This document shows, piece after piece, positions 18,688 through 28,547 of a stretch of DNA of 64,000 nt (within the stretch, counting starts at the first letter, position 1; every line of letters begins with the position of its first letter). This DNA is from Ancylobacter sonchi (GTDB taxonomy: Bacteria; Pseudomonadota; Alphaproteobacteria; Rhizobiales; Xanthobacteraceae): assembly GCF_018390695.1 (NCBI RefSeq), contig NZ_JAHBGF010000020.1, positions 558,001-622,000 of the forward strand. The letters run 5' to 3'. Under the pieces are notes generated by a model that made no database searches, had not been told where the DNA came from, and saw nothing but the letters and a program-made list of their open reading frames with translations. The position numbers were made by a program, and so were the translations under genes.

Positions 18688-19500
18688 TCACTCCTCCTCG
18701 AATTCCGGGCGACGCTGGAAGGCCATGCGGATCAGCAGGACCAGCGTGGTCATGACGATGAGCACCACCGAGATGGCGGCGATCGCGGGGTCTACATTGT
18801 CGCGCAGTCCCATCCACATCAGGCGCGGCAGGGTGATCGCGTCGACGCTGGTGATGAACAGCGTGACGCCGATCTCTTCCCAGGACAGGACGAAGACCAG
18901 CAGCGCGGCGGTGGCCACGCCGAAGCCGATATTGGGCAGGATGACGTGGAAGATGCGCTGGGCGACGGTCGCGCCGAGCCCGCGCGCGGCGAGGTCGATG
19001 CGCCGGTCCACCTGAGCCAGCGCGACCAGCACCATCACCACCGCGAAGGGCACGGTCATCACGATATGCGCCATGGTCACGCCGATGACGCTGTCGAAGC
19101 CGACGGCCTGCGAGAAGCGGGACAGGCCGGTCAGCAGGAAATACAGCGTCATCGCCGAGACCACCGGCGGCACGATCATCGGCAGCAGCACGAAGCCGAC
19201 CAGCAGCGACGAGAAGCGCGGCTGCAGCATCCAGATGCCGAGCGCGAAGCTGGTGGCCAGCGCCGTCGAGATCGCGCTGGTCAGCAGGCCGACCTTGGTG
19301 CTGAGCAGGATGGCGCTCAGCCAGTCGGGATTGTCGATCAGCTGACGGTAATGGGTGAGCGACAGGCTGCCCTGCGGCATGGAGAGCATGCGGCTGGGCG
19401 TGAAGGAGATCGGCACCACCGCCAGCAGCGGCAGCAGCAGGAACGCGCCTACAGCCAAGGCGAGGGCGACGGCGAGCGGGCCGGGGCGCTGGATCTTCAT
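18688..19500 (-). CDS. Polyamine-type ABC transporter permease (PotC-like)
   Basis: 270-residue inner-membrane permease with about six hydrophobic segments. The ATPase-contact loop is AARGLGATVAQRIFHVILPN. It overlaps the upstream permease gene by 4 bases. The PotC/YdcV group transports polyamines, betaines or opines together with a PotB-type partner. Confidence 0.87.
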   Translation of the reverse strand: MKIQRPGPLAVALALAVGAFLLLPLLAVVPISFTPSRMLSMPQGSLSLTHYRQLIDNPDWLSAILLSTKVGLLTSAISTALATSFALGIWMLQPRFSSLLVGFVLLPMIVPPVVSAMTLYFLLTGLSRFSQAVGFDSVIGVTMAHIVMTVPFAVVMVLVALAQVDRRIDLAARGLGATVAQRIFHVILPNIGFGVATAALLVFVLSWEEIGVTLFITSVDAITLPRLMWMGLRDNVDPAIAAISVVLIVMTTLVLLIRMAFQRRPEFEEE

Positions 19501-20336
19501 TTCCCACCCCCCGTCAGCGCAAGCCGGGCGAAGCGCGACAACAGGGCCATCAGCGCCGCGACGATGATGACCAGCGCCACGCTGATCGCCGCTCCCAGCC
19601 CCCAGTCCGGGCTCTGGAACATCCGCAGATAGACCAGCTCGGCCACCATGATGGAGCGTCCGCCGCCGAGAATGGCCGGAGTGACGAAGAAGCCGAGGCT
19701 GAACACGAAGACGATCAGCGTCGCGCCGATCACGCCGGGGAGCGTCAGCGGCAGGAACACCGACCAGAAGATGCGCAGGCGCGAGGCACCCATGCCGCGG
19801 GCGGCGAGCAGTACCCGCTCATCCACCGCGCGCATGGCGGAGGCGAGCGGCAGCACCGCGAAGGGGATCAGCACATGCACCATGCCGGCGATCACGCTCG
19901 GCTCGTTGCGCACCAGCGCCAGCGGGCCGTCGATCAGGCCGAGCGCCTGCATCCAGCTGTTGAACAGGCCACGATTGGACAGCAGCGCCAGCCAGCCGAA
20001 GGCGCGGGTCAGCAGCGAGATCCAGAACGGCACGAAGATGCAGATCTCGATGACGCGCCGCTGCAGGCGCGAGCCGCGCACCCAGACATAGGTGATGGCG
20101 TAGGCCGCGGCGACCGCCACCACGGTGACGATGAGGCAGATGCGGAAGGTACGCACGAACACCGACGCCACCAGCGGGTCGCCGACCAGCCGCTGATACT
20201 GGCCGGTGCCGAGTTCCGGCAGCGTGACGCTCCACAGCGCGACGCCGAGGAACGGCAGCGCATAGGTGCACGCCAGGAACAGCACCAAAGGTGCCGTCAG
20301 GGCGAGAGCGGGCCAGATTGCCGTCCGGTTGCGCAT
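19497..20336 (-). CDS. Polyamine-type ABC transporter permease (PotB-like)
   Basis: 279-residue inner-membrane permease from the ATG at 20336 (MRNRTAIWPALALTAPLVLF). Typical blocks are CIFVPFWISLLTRAFGWLAL and the ATPase loop AARGMGASRLRIFWSVFLPL. It is separated from the binding-protein gene by about 270 bases with several hairpins, then overlaps the second permease. Its partner is the PotC-like protein. Confidence 0.87.
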   Translation of the reverse strand: MRNRTAIWPALALTAPLVLFLACTYALPFLGVALWSVTLPELGTGQYQRLVGDPLVASVFVRTFRICLIVTVVAVAAAYAITYVWVRGSRLQRRVIEICIFVPFWISLLTRAFGWLALLSNRGLFNSWMQALGLIDGPLALVRNEPSVIAGMVHVLIPFAVLPLASAMRAVDERVLLAARGMGASRLRIFWSVFLPLTLPGVIGATLIVFVFSLGFFVTPAILGGGRSIMVAELVYLRMFQSPDWGLGAAISVALVIIVAALMALLSRFARLALTGGGK

Positions 20337-20426
20337 TGTGTGTCGGTTCGGGTTCGAGTGGTCGCCGTTACTATGTTCCCGCTGCCGGTTCGGAGCGGTC
20401 GCTTGCTTCTGCTTCCTCTCTTCGTA

Positions 20427-20491
20427 CTGAACTCGGCTGCTGCCGAGTTCAGCTCTCGGAGGGGTCGGCATCGGGTACGACCGATGCCGAC
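20427..20491 (-). other. Two intercistronic hairpins between binding protein and permease genes
   Basis: A perfect 11-bp stem (20427-20437 with 20442-20452, loop of 4) is followed by a perfect 10-bp stem (20464-20473 with 20482-20491, loop of 8). Neither has a U-tract. They probably stabilise or attenuate the message so that the upstream binding protein is made in excess. Confidence 0.55.
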
Positions 20492-20539
20492 GGAGAGGGC
20501 CGGGGTGGGGGATCTTCGACGCTCTGCAATCGCAGAAGC

Positions 20540-20595
20540 CCCTCACCGACCCGCTTCGCGGGCCCCTCTCCCCACCGGGGGAGAGGGAGGTTCCG
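20540..20595. repeat. REP-like dispersed palindromic element
   Basis: Contains CCCGC-TTC-GCGGG and a 10-bp stem CCCTCTCCCC/GGGGAGAGGG. Very similar pieces (CCCCTCACCGACCC, CCCCTCTCCCC with GGGGGAG) recur at 47637-47725, so this is a dispersed intergenic repeat of the kind common in high-GC Proteobacteria. Confidence 0.55.
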
Positions 20596-20609
20596 GTCCG
20601 GCCGCGCTG

Positions 20610-21725
20610 CTACGCCGAGATCACCTTGGTGAATTCGTCGAGCGCCGCGCCGTAATTGTCGGCGTACCAGGGCATGTCGAGCGCGATCTGGCTCTTCATG
20701 TTGGCCGGATCGACCGGGTTGTAGCGCTTCTGGTCGGCCGGGATGAGCGCATCGGTCGCCGGGTTGGCCGGTCCCTGTCCCAGCATGTCGAACATGACCA
20801 GCTGGCGCTCCGGCACCGAGGTGGAGGCGATGAACTTCATCGCGTTCTCCTTGCCGCCGGGATTGTTCTTGATCACCGCCAGCGCGCCGGGCGAGAGCAG
20901 ACCCTGGTTCCAGGTGAACTTCACCTGCCCGCCGGAATCCTTCTCGATCAGCGAGGCGCGGGTCGACCAGATCAAGCCCATCGCGGCGTCGCCGCCCAGC
21001 ATGAGCTGCTGGCTCTCCGCGCCGCCGCCCCAATAGGCGACGACGTCGGGCTTCAGCGCCGCTATCTTGGCGTGGGCGCGCTTGAGGTCGAGCGGGTACA
21101 GCTTGTCGGGCGCCACGCCGTCCGCCAGCAGCGCCGCCTCCCACATGCCGGCGCCCCACTTATACATGGTGCGCTTGCCCGGATACTTCTTCACGTCGAA
21201 GAAGTCCGCCATGCTGGTCGGCGGGTTGGCGCCGAACTTCTGCGCGTCATAGGCGATGACATAGGAGAAGAAATAGGTCGAGGCGGCGTATTCCCAGTCG
21301 AAGCCCGGCCGCATCTTCGACTTGTCGACCACCTTGTAGTCGATCGGCTCGATCATGCCCTGCTTGCCGAGCGAGATCGCCGAGAACGGGTCGGCGTCGA
21401 CGAGGTCCCAGGTCGGCTTGCCGCTCTTGAACTGCGCGGCGATGGCGCCCTCCGTCGGCCCGGTGCCGTCTTCCTTGACGACGATGCCGGTCTCCTTCTC
21501 GAAGGGCTGGCCATAGGCCTTGTCATAGGCCTTCAACGCGTCGCCGCCCCAGTTGACGAGGACGAGCTGCCGCACCTGCGCCAGCGCCTCGGGCGAGCGC
21601 ATCAGCAGCGGCGCGCCGCCGAAGATCAGGGCGGCGAGCTGGGTGAAGCGGCGGCGGCTGATTTCCCCTCGAGCCGCCTTGGCCGCGAGGATGTCGAGGC
21701 AGTCTTTCTGGAATGCGTCGTTCAC
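20610..21725 (-). CDS. Polyamine/betaine-type ABC transporter substrate-binding protein
   Basis: 371-residue extracellular solute-binding protein of the PotD (SBP family 1/8) type. A Tat-like signal is present: residues 22-28 read ISRRRFT, followed by QLAALIFGGAPLL and a likely cleavage after ALA. The mature part starts VRQLVLVNWGGDALKAYDKA and contains GTGPTEGAIAAQFKSGKPTWD and DMPWYADNYGAALDEF. The ligand class in this family is polyamines, opines or quaternary amines. It is the second gene of the operon, 18 bases after the ATPase gene. Confidence 0.87.
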   Translation of the reverse strand: MNDAFQKDCLDILAAKAARGEISRRRFTQLAALIFGGAPLLMRSPEALAQVRQLVLVNWGGDALKAYDKAYGQPFEKETGIVVKEDGTGPTEGAIAAQFKSGKPTWDLVDADPFSAISLGKQGMIEPIDYKVVDKSKMRPGFDWEYAASTYFFSYVIAYDAQKFGANPPTSMADFFDVKKYPGKRTMYKWGAGMWEAALLADGVAPDKLYPLDLKRAHAKIAALKPDVVAYWGGGAESQQLMLGGDAAMGLIWSTRASLIEKDSGGQVKFTWNQGLLSPGALAVIKNNPGGKENAMKFIASTSVPERQLVMFDMLGQGPANPATDALIPADQKRYNPVDPANMKSQIALDMPWYADNYGAALDEFTKVISA

Positions 21726-21743
21726 GGCGTGCTCCTGCTGTTT

Positions 21744-22826
<1,083 letters not shown>

Positions 22827-22875
22827 GTTCGAATGCGCTCCCTCACACTGGAGGAATGCTAACTTCGAGTTTTCC

Positions 22876-22926
22876 TCACCTCAAATGAAGATTTTTTGCC
22901 TTTTCTGCAAATATCCTTCACCTCAA
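22876..22926 (-). promoter_or_regulatory. Paired direct repeats in the control region of the PotA-led operon
   Basis: TCACCTCAA occurs at 22876-22884 and again at 22918-22926 (TTGAGGTGA in the transcribed direction), 42 bases apart or four helical turns. They lie in the AT-richer gap between the lysR stop (22957) and the ATPase start (22826). Their spacing suggests same-face binding, plausibly of the adjacent LysR-type protein. Confidence 0.4.
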
Positions 22927-22956
22927 TGGTGGCTGCTTGGGCATAAAGACGACCGC

Positions 22957-23859
22957 CTAACGATGCATCACCGGCGTGGTCTGCGCAACGCGCGACTTCA
23001 GCCAGCCGGCGAAGGCCTGGATCGCCGGGTTGCCGCTGCGCTCGTGCTCGGTGACGAAATAGTAGGCGCGTGCCGAGCGCACGGCGAAGTCGAAGGGGCG
23101 CACCAGCCGGCCCATGTCGAGCAGGTGCCGGCAGACGAAATTGTCGCCGATCGCGATGCCCTGCCCGGAGATCGCGGCGGCGAGCACGAGGTTCATGTCG
23201 GAGAAGATCACCCCCTGGTCGATGCGCGGGCCCACCACGCCGGCCGCCGCGAACCAGTTGAGCCAGTCGCCCAGCCCGTCGAGATGCAGCAGCACGGCGC
23301 GGAACATGTCGACCGGCTCGCCGAGCCCGCCGAGCTGGTTGAGCAGGATCGGGCTGCACACTGGCATGAAGTCGACGGCACTGATCAGTTCGACCGCGTG
23401 GCGCGGCCATTCGCCGTCGCCATAGGCGATGAAGGCGTCGACCCCCGGCGTGTCGACATCGTCGAGCCGCTGCGGCGTGACGATGCGCAGGCTGACATCG
23501 GGATAGAGCCGCTTGAACTCGGCGACATGCGAGCACAGCCAGAACGAGGCGAAGCCGGGCGTCGAACTCACGGTGAGCGCGCCGCGCAGCACGCCGCGGT
23601 CGACATATTGCACGGCGGCGTCGGCGAGCACGTTCAGGGCCCTGCGGACATCGGCGGCGTAGCGCTTGCCCTGCGGCGTGAGCGCTACCCCCTTGCCGGC
23701 GCGTTCGAGCAGCGCGAAGCCGAGATCCTGCTCCAGGAAGCGTAGCTGATGGCTGACGGCGCTGCGGGTTATGTTCAGCTCCGCCGCCGCCTGCCAGACC
23801 GTGCCGTGCCGGGCGAAGGCCTCGAGCGCGCGCAGGGCCTGGGTGGAAGGCAACCGCAT
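22957..23859 (-). CDS. LysR-family transcriptional regulator (GcvA-like)
   Basis: 300-residue LysR regulator. The N-terminal winged helix-turn-helix spans about residues 5-64, with recognition region VWQAAAELNITRSAVSHQLR. The C-terminal co-inducer domain resembles GcvA (LTVSSTPGFASFWL, VDAFIAYGDGEWPRH). It lies immediately upstream of the importer operon on the same strand, not divergent, so it may be cotranscribed with it or control it from the intergenic repeats. The co-inducer is probably the imported substrate. Confidence 0.88.
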   Translation of the reverse strand: MRLPSTQALRALEAFARHGTVWQAAAELNITRSAVSHQLRFLEQDLGFALLERAGKGVALTPQGKRYAADVRRALNVLADAAVQYVDRGVLRGALTVSSTPGFASFWLCSHVAEFKRLYPDVSLRIVTPQRLDDVDTPGVDAFIAYGDGEWPRHAVELISAVDFMPVCSPILLNQLGGLGEPVDMFRAVLLHLDGLGDWLNWFAAAGVVGPRIDQGVIFSDMNLVLAAAISGQGIAIGDNFVCRHLLDMGRLVRPFDFAVRSARAYYFVTEHERSGNPAIQAFAGWLKSRVAQTTPVMHR

Positions 23860-23937
23860 TGGATACTCGTCTCGACCTGCGCCCCGGGACGGCCGCTCCG
23901 GAATCGGAGAACGACCGTCCGCATCGGAGCGGCGAAG

Positions 23938-23966
23938 CCCGGCGCCGTCAAGGAACCGGCGCCGGG
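23938..23966 (-). terminator. Terminator-like hairpin downstream of the aldo/keto reductase gene
   Basis: A perfect 10-bp stem CCCGGCGCCG/CGGCGCCGGG closes a 9-base loop between the 3' end of the reductase gene (24045) and the lysR start. No U-tract follows, so it may be a processing or stability structure instead. Confidence 0.4.
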
Positions 23967-24044
23967 TATCCGCGAGACGACACTGCCGCCGAGCCGTCGA
24001 GCGCGTACCGGCCAGGCGGCCTCGGTTCGTCGACGGGGGCTCGG

Positions 24045-25097
24045 CTACGGTGCGGGGCTGCCATGCAGCTGATGCGCCGCGTCGATGCGGCTTTCGATCT
24101 CCGCCGTGATGGCAATCGACAGCGAGCCGAGATCGGTGCGCAACTGGTCGAGGCTGGTGGCACCGATGATGTTCGACGTCACGAAATGCCGGCTGGTGAC
24201 GTAGGCGATGGCGAGCTGCGCCGGATCGAGGCCGAAATCGCGGGCGATGGCGAGATACGCGTCGATGGCGGCGTCCGTTCCCGGCTTCTGGTAACGCTGG
24301 CCGCGCTCGAACAGCGTGGTGCGGGCGCCCGGCGGGCGGGCGCCGTGCTGGTATTTGCCGGTGAGGAAGCCCTGGGCCAGCGGCGAATAGGCGAGCAGCC
24401 CGACCTGCTCGCGGGCATGGAACTCGGCGAGGCCGACCTCATAGGTGCGGTTCAACAGGTTGTAGGCGTTCTGCACGCTGGCGACGCGCGGGCGGCCGGT
24501 CGTCTCGGCGAGGTGCAGGAAGCGCGACAGGCCCCAGGCGGTCTCGTTGGACAGTCCGATATGACGGATCTTCCCCGCCTTCACCAACGCGTTGAGCGCG
24601 TCGAGCGTTTCCTCGATCGGCACGTCGGAACCGTCGCCGCCGCGTGCCGGCGAGTGGCTGCCGCCGCCGAACAGCGCCAGCGGCCGGTTCGGCCAATGCA
24701 GCTGGTAGAGGTCGACATAGTCGGTCTGCAGCCGGGCCAGCGAATTGTCGATCGCCTCGTTGATGTTCCGCGCATCAAGGCGCGGCAGTGAGCCATCGCG
24801 GCGCAGATAGGTGCGGTCGGAGGGGCCGGAGACCTTCGTCGCCAGCACGATCCTGTCGCGCTGGCCGCGCGACTTCAGCCAGGAGCCGATGATGCGCTCG
24901 GTCGAGCCCTGCGTCTCGGCGCGCGGCGGGATGGAGTAGTTCTCGGCGGTGTCGATGAAGTTGATGCCGAAATCGACGGCGAGGTCGAGCTGAGCATGGC
25001 CCTCGGCTTCGGTGTTCTGCTGGCCCCAGGTCATGGAGCCGAGCGCGATCGAGGAGACGCGGAGATCGGTTCGCCCGAGCGGGCGATAGTCCAGCAT
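24045..25097 (-). CDS. Aldo/keto reductase (Tas-like)
   Basis: 350-residue NADPH-dependent aldo/keto reductase. The catalytic tetrad is visible as D49 in FIDTAENY, Y54, K88 in LATKVSG and H133 in LYQLHWPN. The insert with SHSPARGGDGSD resembles Tas-type reductases. It has its own short upstream gap and lies beside the SfnB/DszC-like gene on the same strand. It may reduce aldehydes released by the nearby flavin monooxygenases; the natural substrate is unknown. Confidence 0.87.
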   Translation of the reverse strand: MLDYRPLGRTDLRVSSIALGSMTWGQQNTEAEGHAQLDLAVDFGINFIDTAENYSIPPRAETQGSTERIIGSWLKSRGQRDRIVLATKVSGPSDRTYLRRDGSLPRLDARNINEAIDNSLARLQTDYVDLYQLHWPNRPLALFGGGSHSPARGGDGSDVPIEETLDALNALVKAGKIRHIGLSNETAWGLSRFLHLAETTGRPRVASVQNAYNLLNRTYEVGLAEFHAREQVGLLAYSPLAQGFLTGKYQHGARPPGARTTLFERGQRYQKPGTDAAIDAYLAIARDFGLDPAQLAIAYVTSRHFVTSNIIGATSLDQLRTDLGSLSIAITAEIESRIDAAHQLHGSPAP

Positions 25098-25202
25098 GTT
25101 GAAATTCCTGTAGTTTTTCGGTTTGGCTTGTGCCGCACGCGCGCACGGCGCTGTCCAGGGGGGCAGCGCCGTGCGAGGCGGCGGGCAGGATTGAGTCGGC
25201 GG

Positions 25203-26441
25203 TCAGAAGAAGCCGAGCGTGGGCAGGCGGGTGCCGTTGATCTCGTAGCCGCCGATCGCCTGCGCCTTGTAGCTCGCCGGATTGTGCGAGGAGAGGGTGC
25301 GGGCGTTGCGCCAGTGGCGGTCGAGATTCTTGCGCTGGGTCGCCGCCGAGGCGCCGCCGACATCGAACAGTGCGGTGGCCGATCGGAGCGAAAGCTCGTC
25401 GACGATCACCTTGGCCTTGGCAGACGCGATGGCGGCGTCGTGCGCGAGCTCGTCCAGCCCCTGCCCACCGAGCCGCGCCTCGGCGACCTTGTCGAGCGCG
25501 TCGGCGGCGGCGAGCACCACCAGTTCGGTGGCGAAGGCGTCGCTGGCGATGCGCCCGATGGTCTGAAGCAGCAGCGGGTCGTCGACGGTCTTGTCGGCGG
25601 CGGCGAAGTAGAAGGTGCGGTTGCGGCTCTTCAGGAGCGCCTTGGCGTCGCGCAGGACGGCACGGATGACACCGGCATTGACCGCGGTGACGAAGATCTG
25701 CGCGATGGTCGAAGTGTAGGGCAGCAGGAAGCTCGGGTTCTGCTTGTCGAAGATGACCTCGTCAGCCTCGATACGGACATTGTGGAAATTGGTGGTGCCG
25801 GTGCCGGTGACGCGCTGGCCGATGCCGTCCCAGTCGTCGACCCGCTCGATGCCCTCGCGGCCGGTCGGGATCACGATGGAGACCGGGCGGCTGCCGGTGG
25901 CGGTCGCGCGTACCAGCAGCCAATCGGCATAGAGCGTGCCGGTGCTGTAATACTTGGTGCCGTTGAGCCGGTAGCCGTCGCCGTCCTCGGTCAGCGTGGT
26001 GTTGAAGTCGGAGGCGCCGCCGGTCTGCTTGCGGTCGAGCTCGGTGCTGGCGAGGCCGAATACCGCGCCGTTGAGCACCGCGTCGCGCCAGACCTTGCGT
26101 TGCGCGCCGACGTTGCCGCTGACCTCGCCGATCAGGAAGCGCTCCACGAAGGTGAAGTGGTTGCGGTAGATGTGGGCGACATTGGTGTCGGCCTCGGCGA
26201 GCCGCAGCGCGAGACCGATGACGTCGCGCAGCGAGCCGCCGCCGCCGCCTTCCTCGACCGGCAGGCGCAGCGCGCCGAGGCGTGCGCGGCCCAGAATCTC
26301 GACCACGTCATAGGGATGGATCCGCTCCTGGTCGCGCCGGGAGGCGTCGGCGGCGATCAGGTCCAGCAGCCGCTCCAGCTCGGGGGAGCCCGGGCGGATG
26401 GAAGCCGGATTGCCGGAGACGGCGGAAACTGTCTGGTTCAT
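25203..26441 (-). CDS. SfnB/DszC-like acyl-CoA-dehydrogenase-fold flavin monooxygenase
   Basis: 412-residue protein of the acyl-CoA dehydrogenase superfamily, in the branch that includes SfnB and DszC, enzymes of sulfone and thiophene-sulfur use. The start MNQTVSAV at 26441 is chosen over an ATG 7 codons earlier because GAGG sits just upstream. Typical segments are LRLPVEEGGGGGSLRDV, RLNGTKYYSTGTLYADW and the late block SSHNPASYKAQAIGGYE. An AT-rich motif shared with other sulfur promoters lies about 130 bases upstream. Confidence 0.85.
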   Translation of the reverse strand: MNQTVSAVSGNPASIRPGSPELERLLDLIAADASRRDQERIHPYDVVEILGRARLGALRLPVEEGGGGGSLRDVIGLALRLAEADTNVAHIYRNHFTFVERFLIGEVSGNVGAQRKVWRDAVLNGAVFGLASTELDRKQTGGASDFNTTLTEDGDGYRLNGTKYYSTGTLYADWLLVRATATGSRPVSIVIPTGREGIERVDDWDGIGQRVTGTGTTNFHNVRIEADEVIFDKQNPSFLLPYTSTIAQIFVTAVNAGVIRAVLRDAKALLKSRNRTFYFAAADKTVDDPLLLQTIGRIASDAFATELVVLAAADALDKVAEARLGGQGLDELAHDAAIASAKAKVIVDELSLRSATALFDVGGASAATQRKNLDRHWRNARTLSSHNPASYKAQAIGGYEINGTRLPTLGFF

Positions 26442-26570
26442 GGGAGCCTCGGTCGTTGCCATGACGCACGCGCTGGCGTCGGAGCGGTGGGAGGAGACGT
26501 CGCGCCTCGTCGACGTGCGGAGGCCGTCTCTGCCGGGAAGGGCGATGCGGATATCAAAATAACATAAACT

Positions 26571-26584
26571 CTATAGAAAATATG
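26571..26584 (-). promoter_or_regulatory. AT-rich motif shared by sulfur-gene promoters, copy A
   Basis: Plus-strand text CTATAGAAAATATG, about 130 bases before the SfnB/DszC-like start. It aligns with copies at 49371, 53976 and 40771. It could be a regulator site or a promoter -10 region. Confidence 0.35.
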
Positions 26585-26639
26585 TACAGCTGCATTTGCA
26601 GCCGATTTCGAGTGTCCGAGGGGGTGCGGTTTCTACGGG

Positions 26640-28538
26640 TCAATGCCGGTGACTCCCAAGTTCCGAGGCGGCGAAAGGCTGCTGCGCGACGGTGGCGACG
26701 GCTTCGCTCCAGTTCGAAAGTCCCGGAGCCCGTGGGCCGACGGGAGGCGCGATGGAGCCGTCGGCGAGCCGGCGCAGGCGCAGCCAGCCATTGGCATCGA
26801 CGAGCAGGTCGACGCCGTCGAGCCGGTCGGCATCGAGGCCGCCGCTGATCGCATAGGCGTCCCAGGCGTCGGGCAGGGCGGTGCGGCAGGGCTCCGACGT
26901 CGACGGATCGGATGCCGGAGACTCCGACATCGTTCGCGTCGCTATGGCCCGGCGGCCGACGACGATGGTGACGTAGTCGAGCCCGGCGGGAATCGCCGGC
27001 AGCTGCCCTGAGGCACCATCGGCGCGGAAGGCGAGGCGGATCGGCCGGCCGCGCAGCGCGTCGAGGTCGAGGGCCTGCGCGCCGCAGCTTACCGGCATGT
27101 CGGGGGCGAGGACCGGGAAGGGCCAGGCGCCGGCCTCGACGACCGCCGTGCCGGCGGCACGGGCGCGGAAATAGTCGATCAGCTGCCAGCGCTGGCGCGG
27201 CTCCAGCTGCGCGATGGTGCCATGGGCGAACGGGCTGTGGCCGATGCGATCGAAGACGTCGGTCAGCCACCAGAACAGGTCGCCATCCGGCCGCTGCCAG
27301 AGGCCGTAGGGCGTGAGGTCCGACGGGTCGTCCTTCGGGCGGAAGCACTCGTCGGTGCAATGAAGCTGCACGAGATCGAGGCCGCGGGCGACGGAAGAGG
27401 CGGTAAAGCCGGTCTCCGAGCGCTGGTAGCTGGTCGGGGTGGCCGGCTTGGCGAGCAGCCGCCAATTGGGCAGCGGCAGCAGGTACAGCGCGACGACCGC
27501 CAGTGCGGGGCCGACGAGGCGGGTGCGGCGCCAGAGCAGCGAGGCCACGCCGAGCAGCAGGACGGCGGCGATCGCCGCGATCCGCCAGACCTGTCGGCCG
27601 ATATAGGGGTCGTCGAGATGCGACAGGTCCGGCCGTTCGGCGAAGGGCCAGACCGGCACCTCGTGCGCGGCCGGCGGCGAGGTGGCGAGGCTGACCGCCA
27701 CGGCGACCACCGCGAGGCCGACGGCCGTCTCGATGCCGATGCTGACGGCGAGCGCCCGCCGCCCACCGGGAGAGGCGAGGCGCGGCGTCAGCAGGAAGCG
27801 GTTGATCGCCGCGATCGCCAGCAGGAGCAGGAGGCCGGCGATCTTGAGGCGCGCCAGCCCGCCATAGGGCGTGCCGAACCAGCCGCCGAGATCGCCGATC
27901 AGCTCGTCGGATTGCAGCACGGCGGAAGCGATGAGTACCAGGACCGCGCTGCCGCCGACCCGGGAAAAGCGGTGCAGGGTGCGGAGGGCGACGGGGGCGG
28001 GCAGGGCGTACAGCGCCAGTGCCAGCGGCAGCAGCCCGCCAAGCCACGCGCCCGCCGCGACGACATGCAGGCCGACGGCGAGGGGCAGCAGCGGTCCCTC
28101 GGCGGCGGCGGCATGGCCGAGCTGCGCTTGCAGCGCGAGGCCGATGCCGGCGAGGAATGTGGCGGCGGCCAGCCGCCAGCGCGAGGCGAGCCGGCCCGCC
28201 ACCAGCACGGCGGCGAGCAGCAGCGCGCTGCGTGCCGCGAGGCTGGTGCCGAAATGGGTCTCGCTCGCCACCAGCCAGCTCTGCGCCGCGAGATCGGCGA
28301 GGCCGGTGGCGCCGGTCAGCGCCGCCGTCTGCACCGGCAGCCACAGCAGCGCCCCGGCGAGACCGACGACGAGGCTCGTTCGCAGCAGCCGTGTCAGCCG
28401 GCGGCGCAAGGCCGGTCCCGCCGCGCCGGGCGGCAGGACGAGGAGCGCGCTCGCCAGCGTACCGAACAGGCTGAGCGCCGCGGCAAGCTCAAGGCCGCGC
28501 GCAAGGGGCAGCAGCGCCGCGCTGTCGAGATCAGGCAC
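26640..28538 (-). CDS. CopD-family membrane protein with degenerate cytochrome-c-like domain
   Basis: 632 residues. The N-terminal half (about 1-285) is a CopD-type polytopic copper-resistance membrane domain with many Leu/Ala helices and conserved GAWLGGLLPL. Further helices lie near 316-355. Residues about 380-462 resemble the cytochrome c domain fused to some CopD proteins (SSVARGLDLV, GDLFWWLTDVF, QRWQLIDYFRA), but the heme site reads HCTDECF (C394, C398), not CxxCH, so covalent heme is unlikely. The last 170 residues are a soluble tail I do not recognise. It follows copC by 9 bases. Confidence 0.75.
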   Translation of the reverse strand: MPDLDSAALLPLARGLELAAALSLFGTLASALLVLPPGAAGPALRRRLTRLLRTSLVVGLAGALLWLPVQTAALTGATGLADLAAQSWLVASETHFGTSLAARSALLLAAVLVAGRLASRWRLAAATFLAGIGLALQAQLGHAAAAEGPLLPLAVGLHVVAAGAWLGGLLPLALALYALPAPVALRTLHRFSRVGGSAVLVLIASAVLQSDELIGDLGGWFGTPYGGLARLKIAGLLLLLAIAAINRFLLTPRLASPGGRRALAVSIGIETAVGLAVVAVAVSLATSPPAAHEVPVWPFAERPDLSHLDDPYIGRQVWRIAAIAAVLLLGVASLLWRRTRLVGPALAVVALYLLPLPNWRLLAKPATPTSYQRSETGFTASSVARGLDLVQLHCTDECFRPKDDPSDLTPYGLWQRPDGDLFWWLTDVFDRIGHSPFAHGTIAQLEPRQRWQLIDYFRARAAGTAVVEAGAWPFPVLAPDMPVSCGAQALDLDALRGRPIRLAFRADGASGQLPAIPAGLDYVTIVVGRRAIATRTMSESPASDPSTSEPCRTALPDAWDAYAISGGLDADRLDGVDLLVDANGWLRLRRLADGSIAPPVGPRAPGLSNWSEAVATVAQQPFAASELGSHRH

Positions 28539-28547
28539 GCGCCACCT

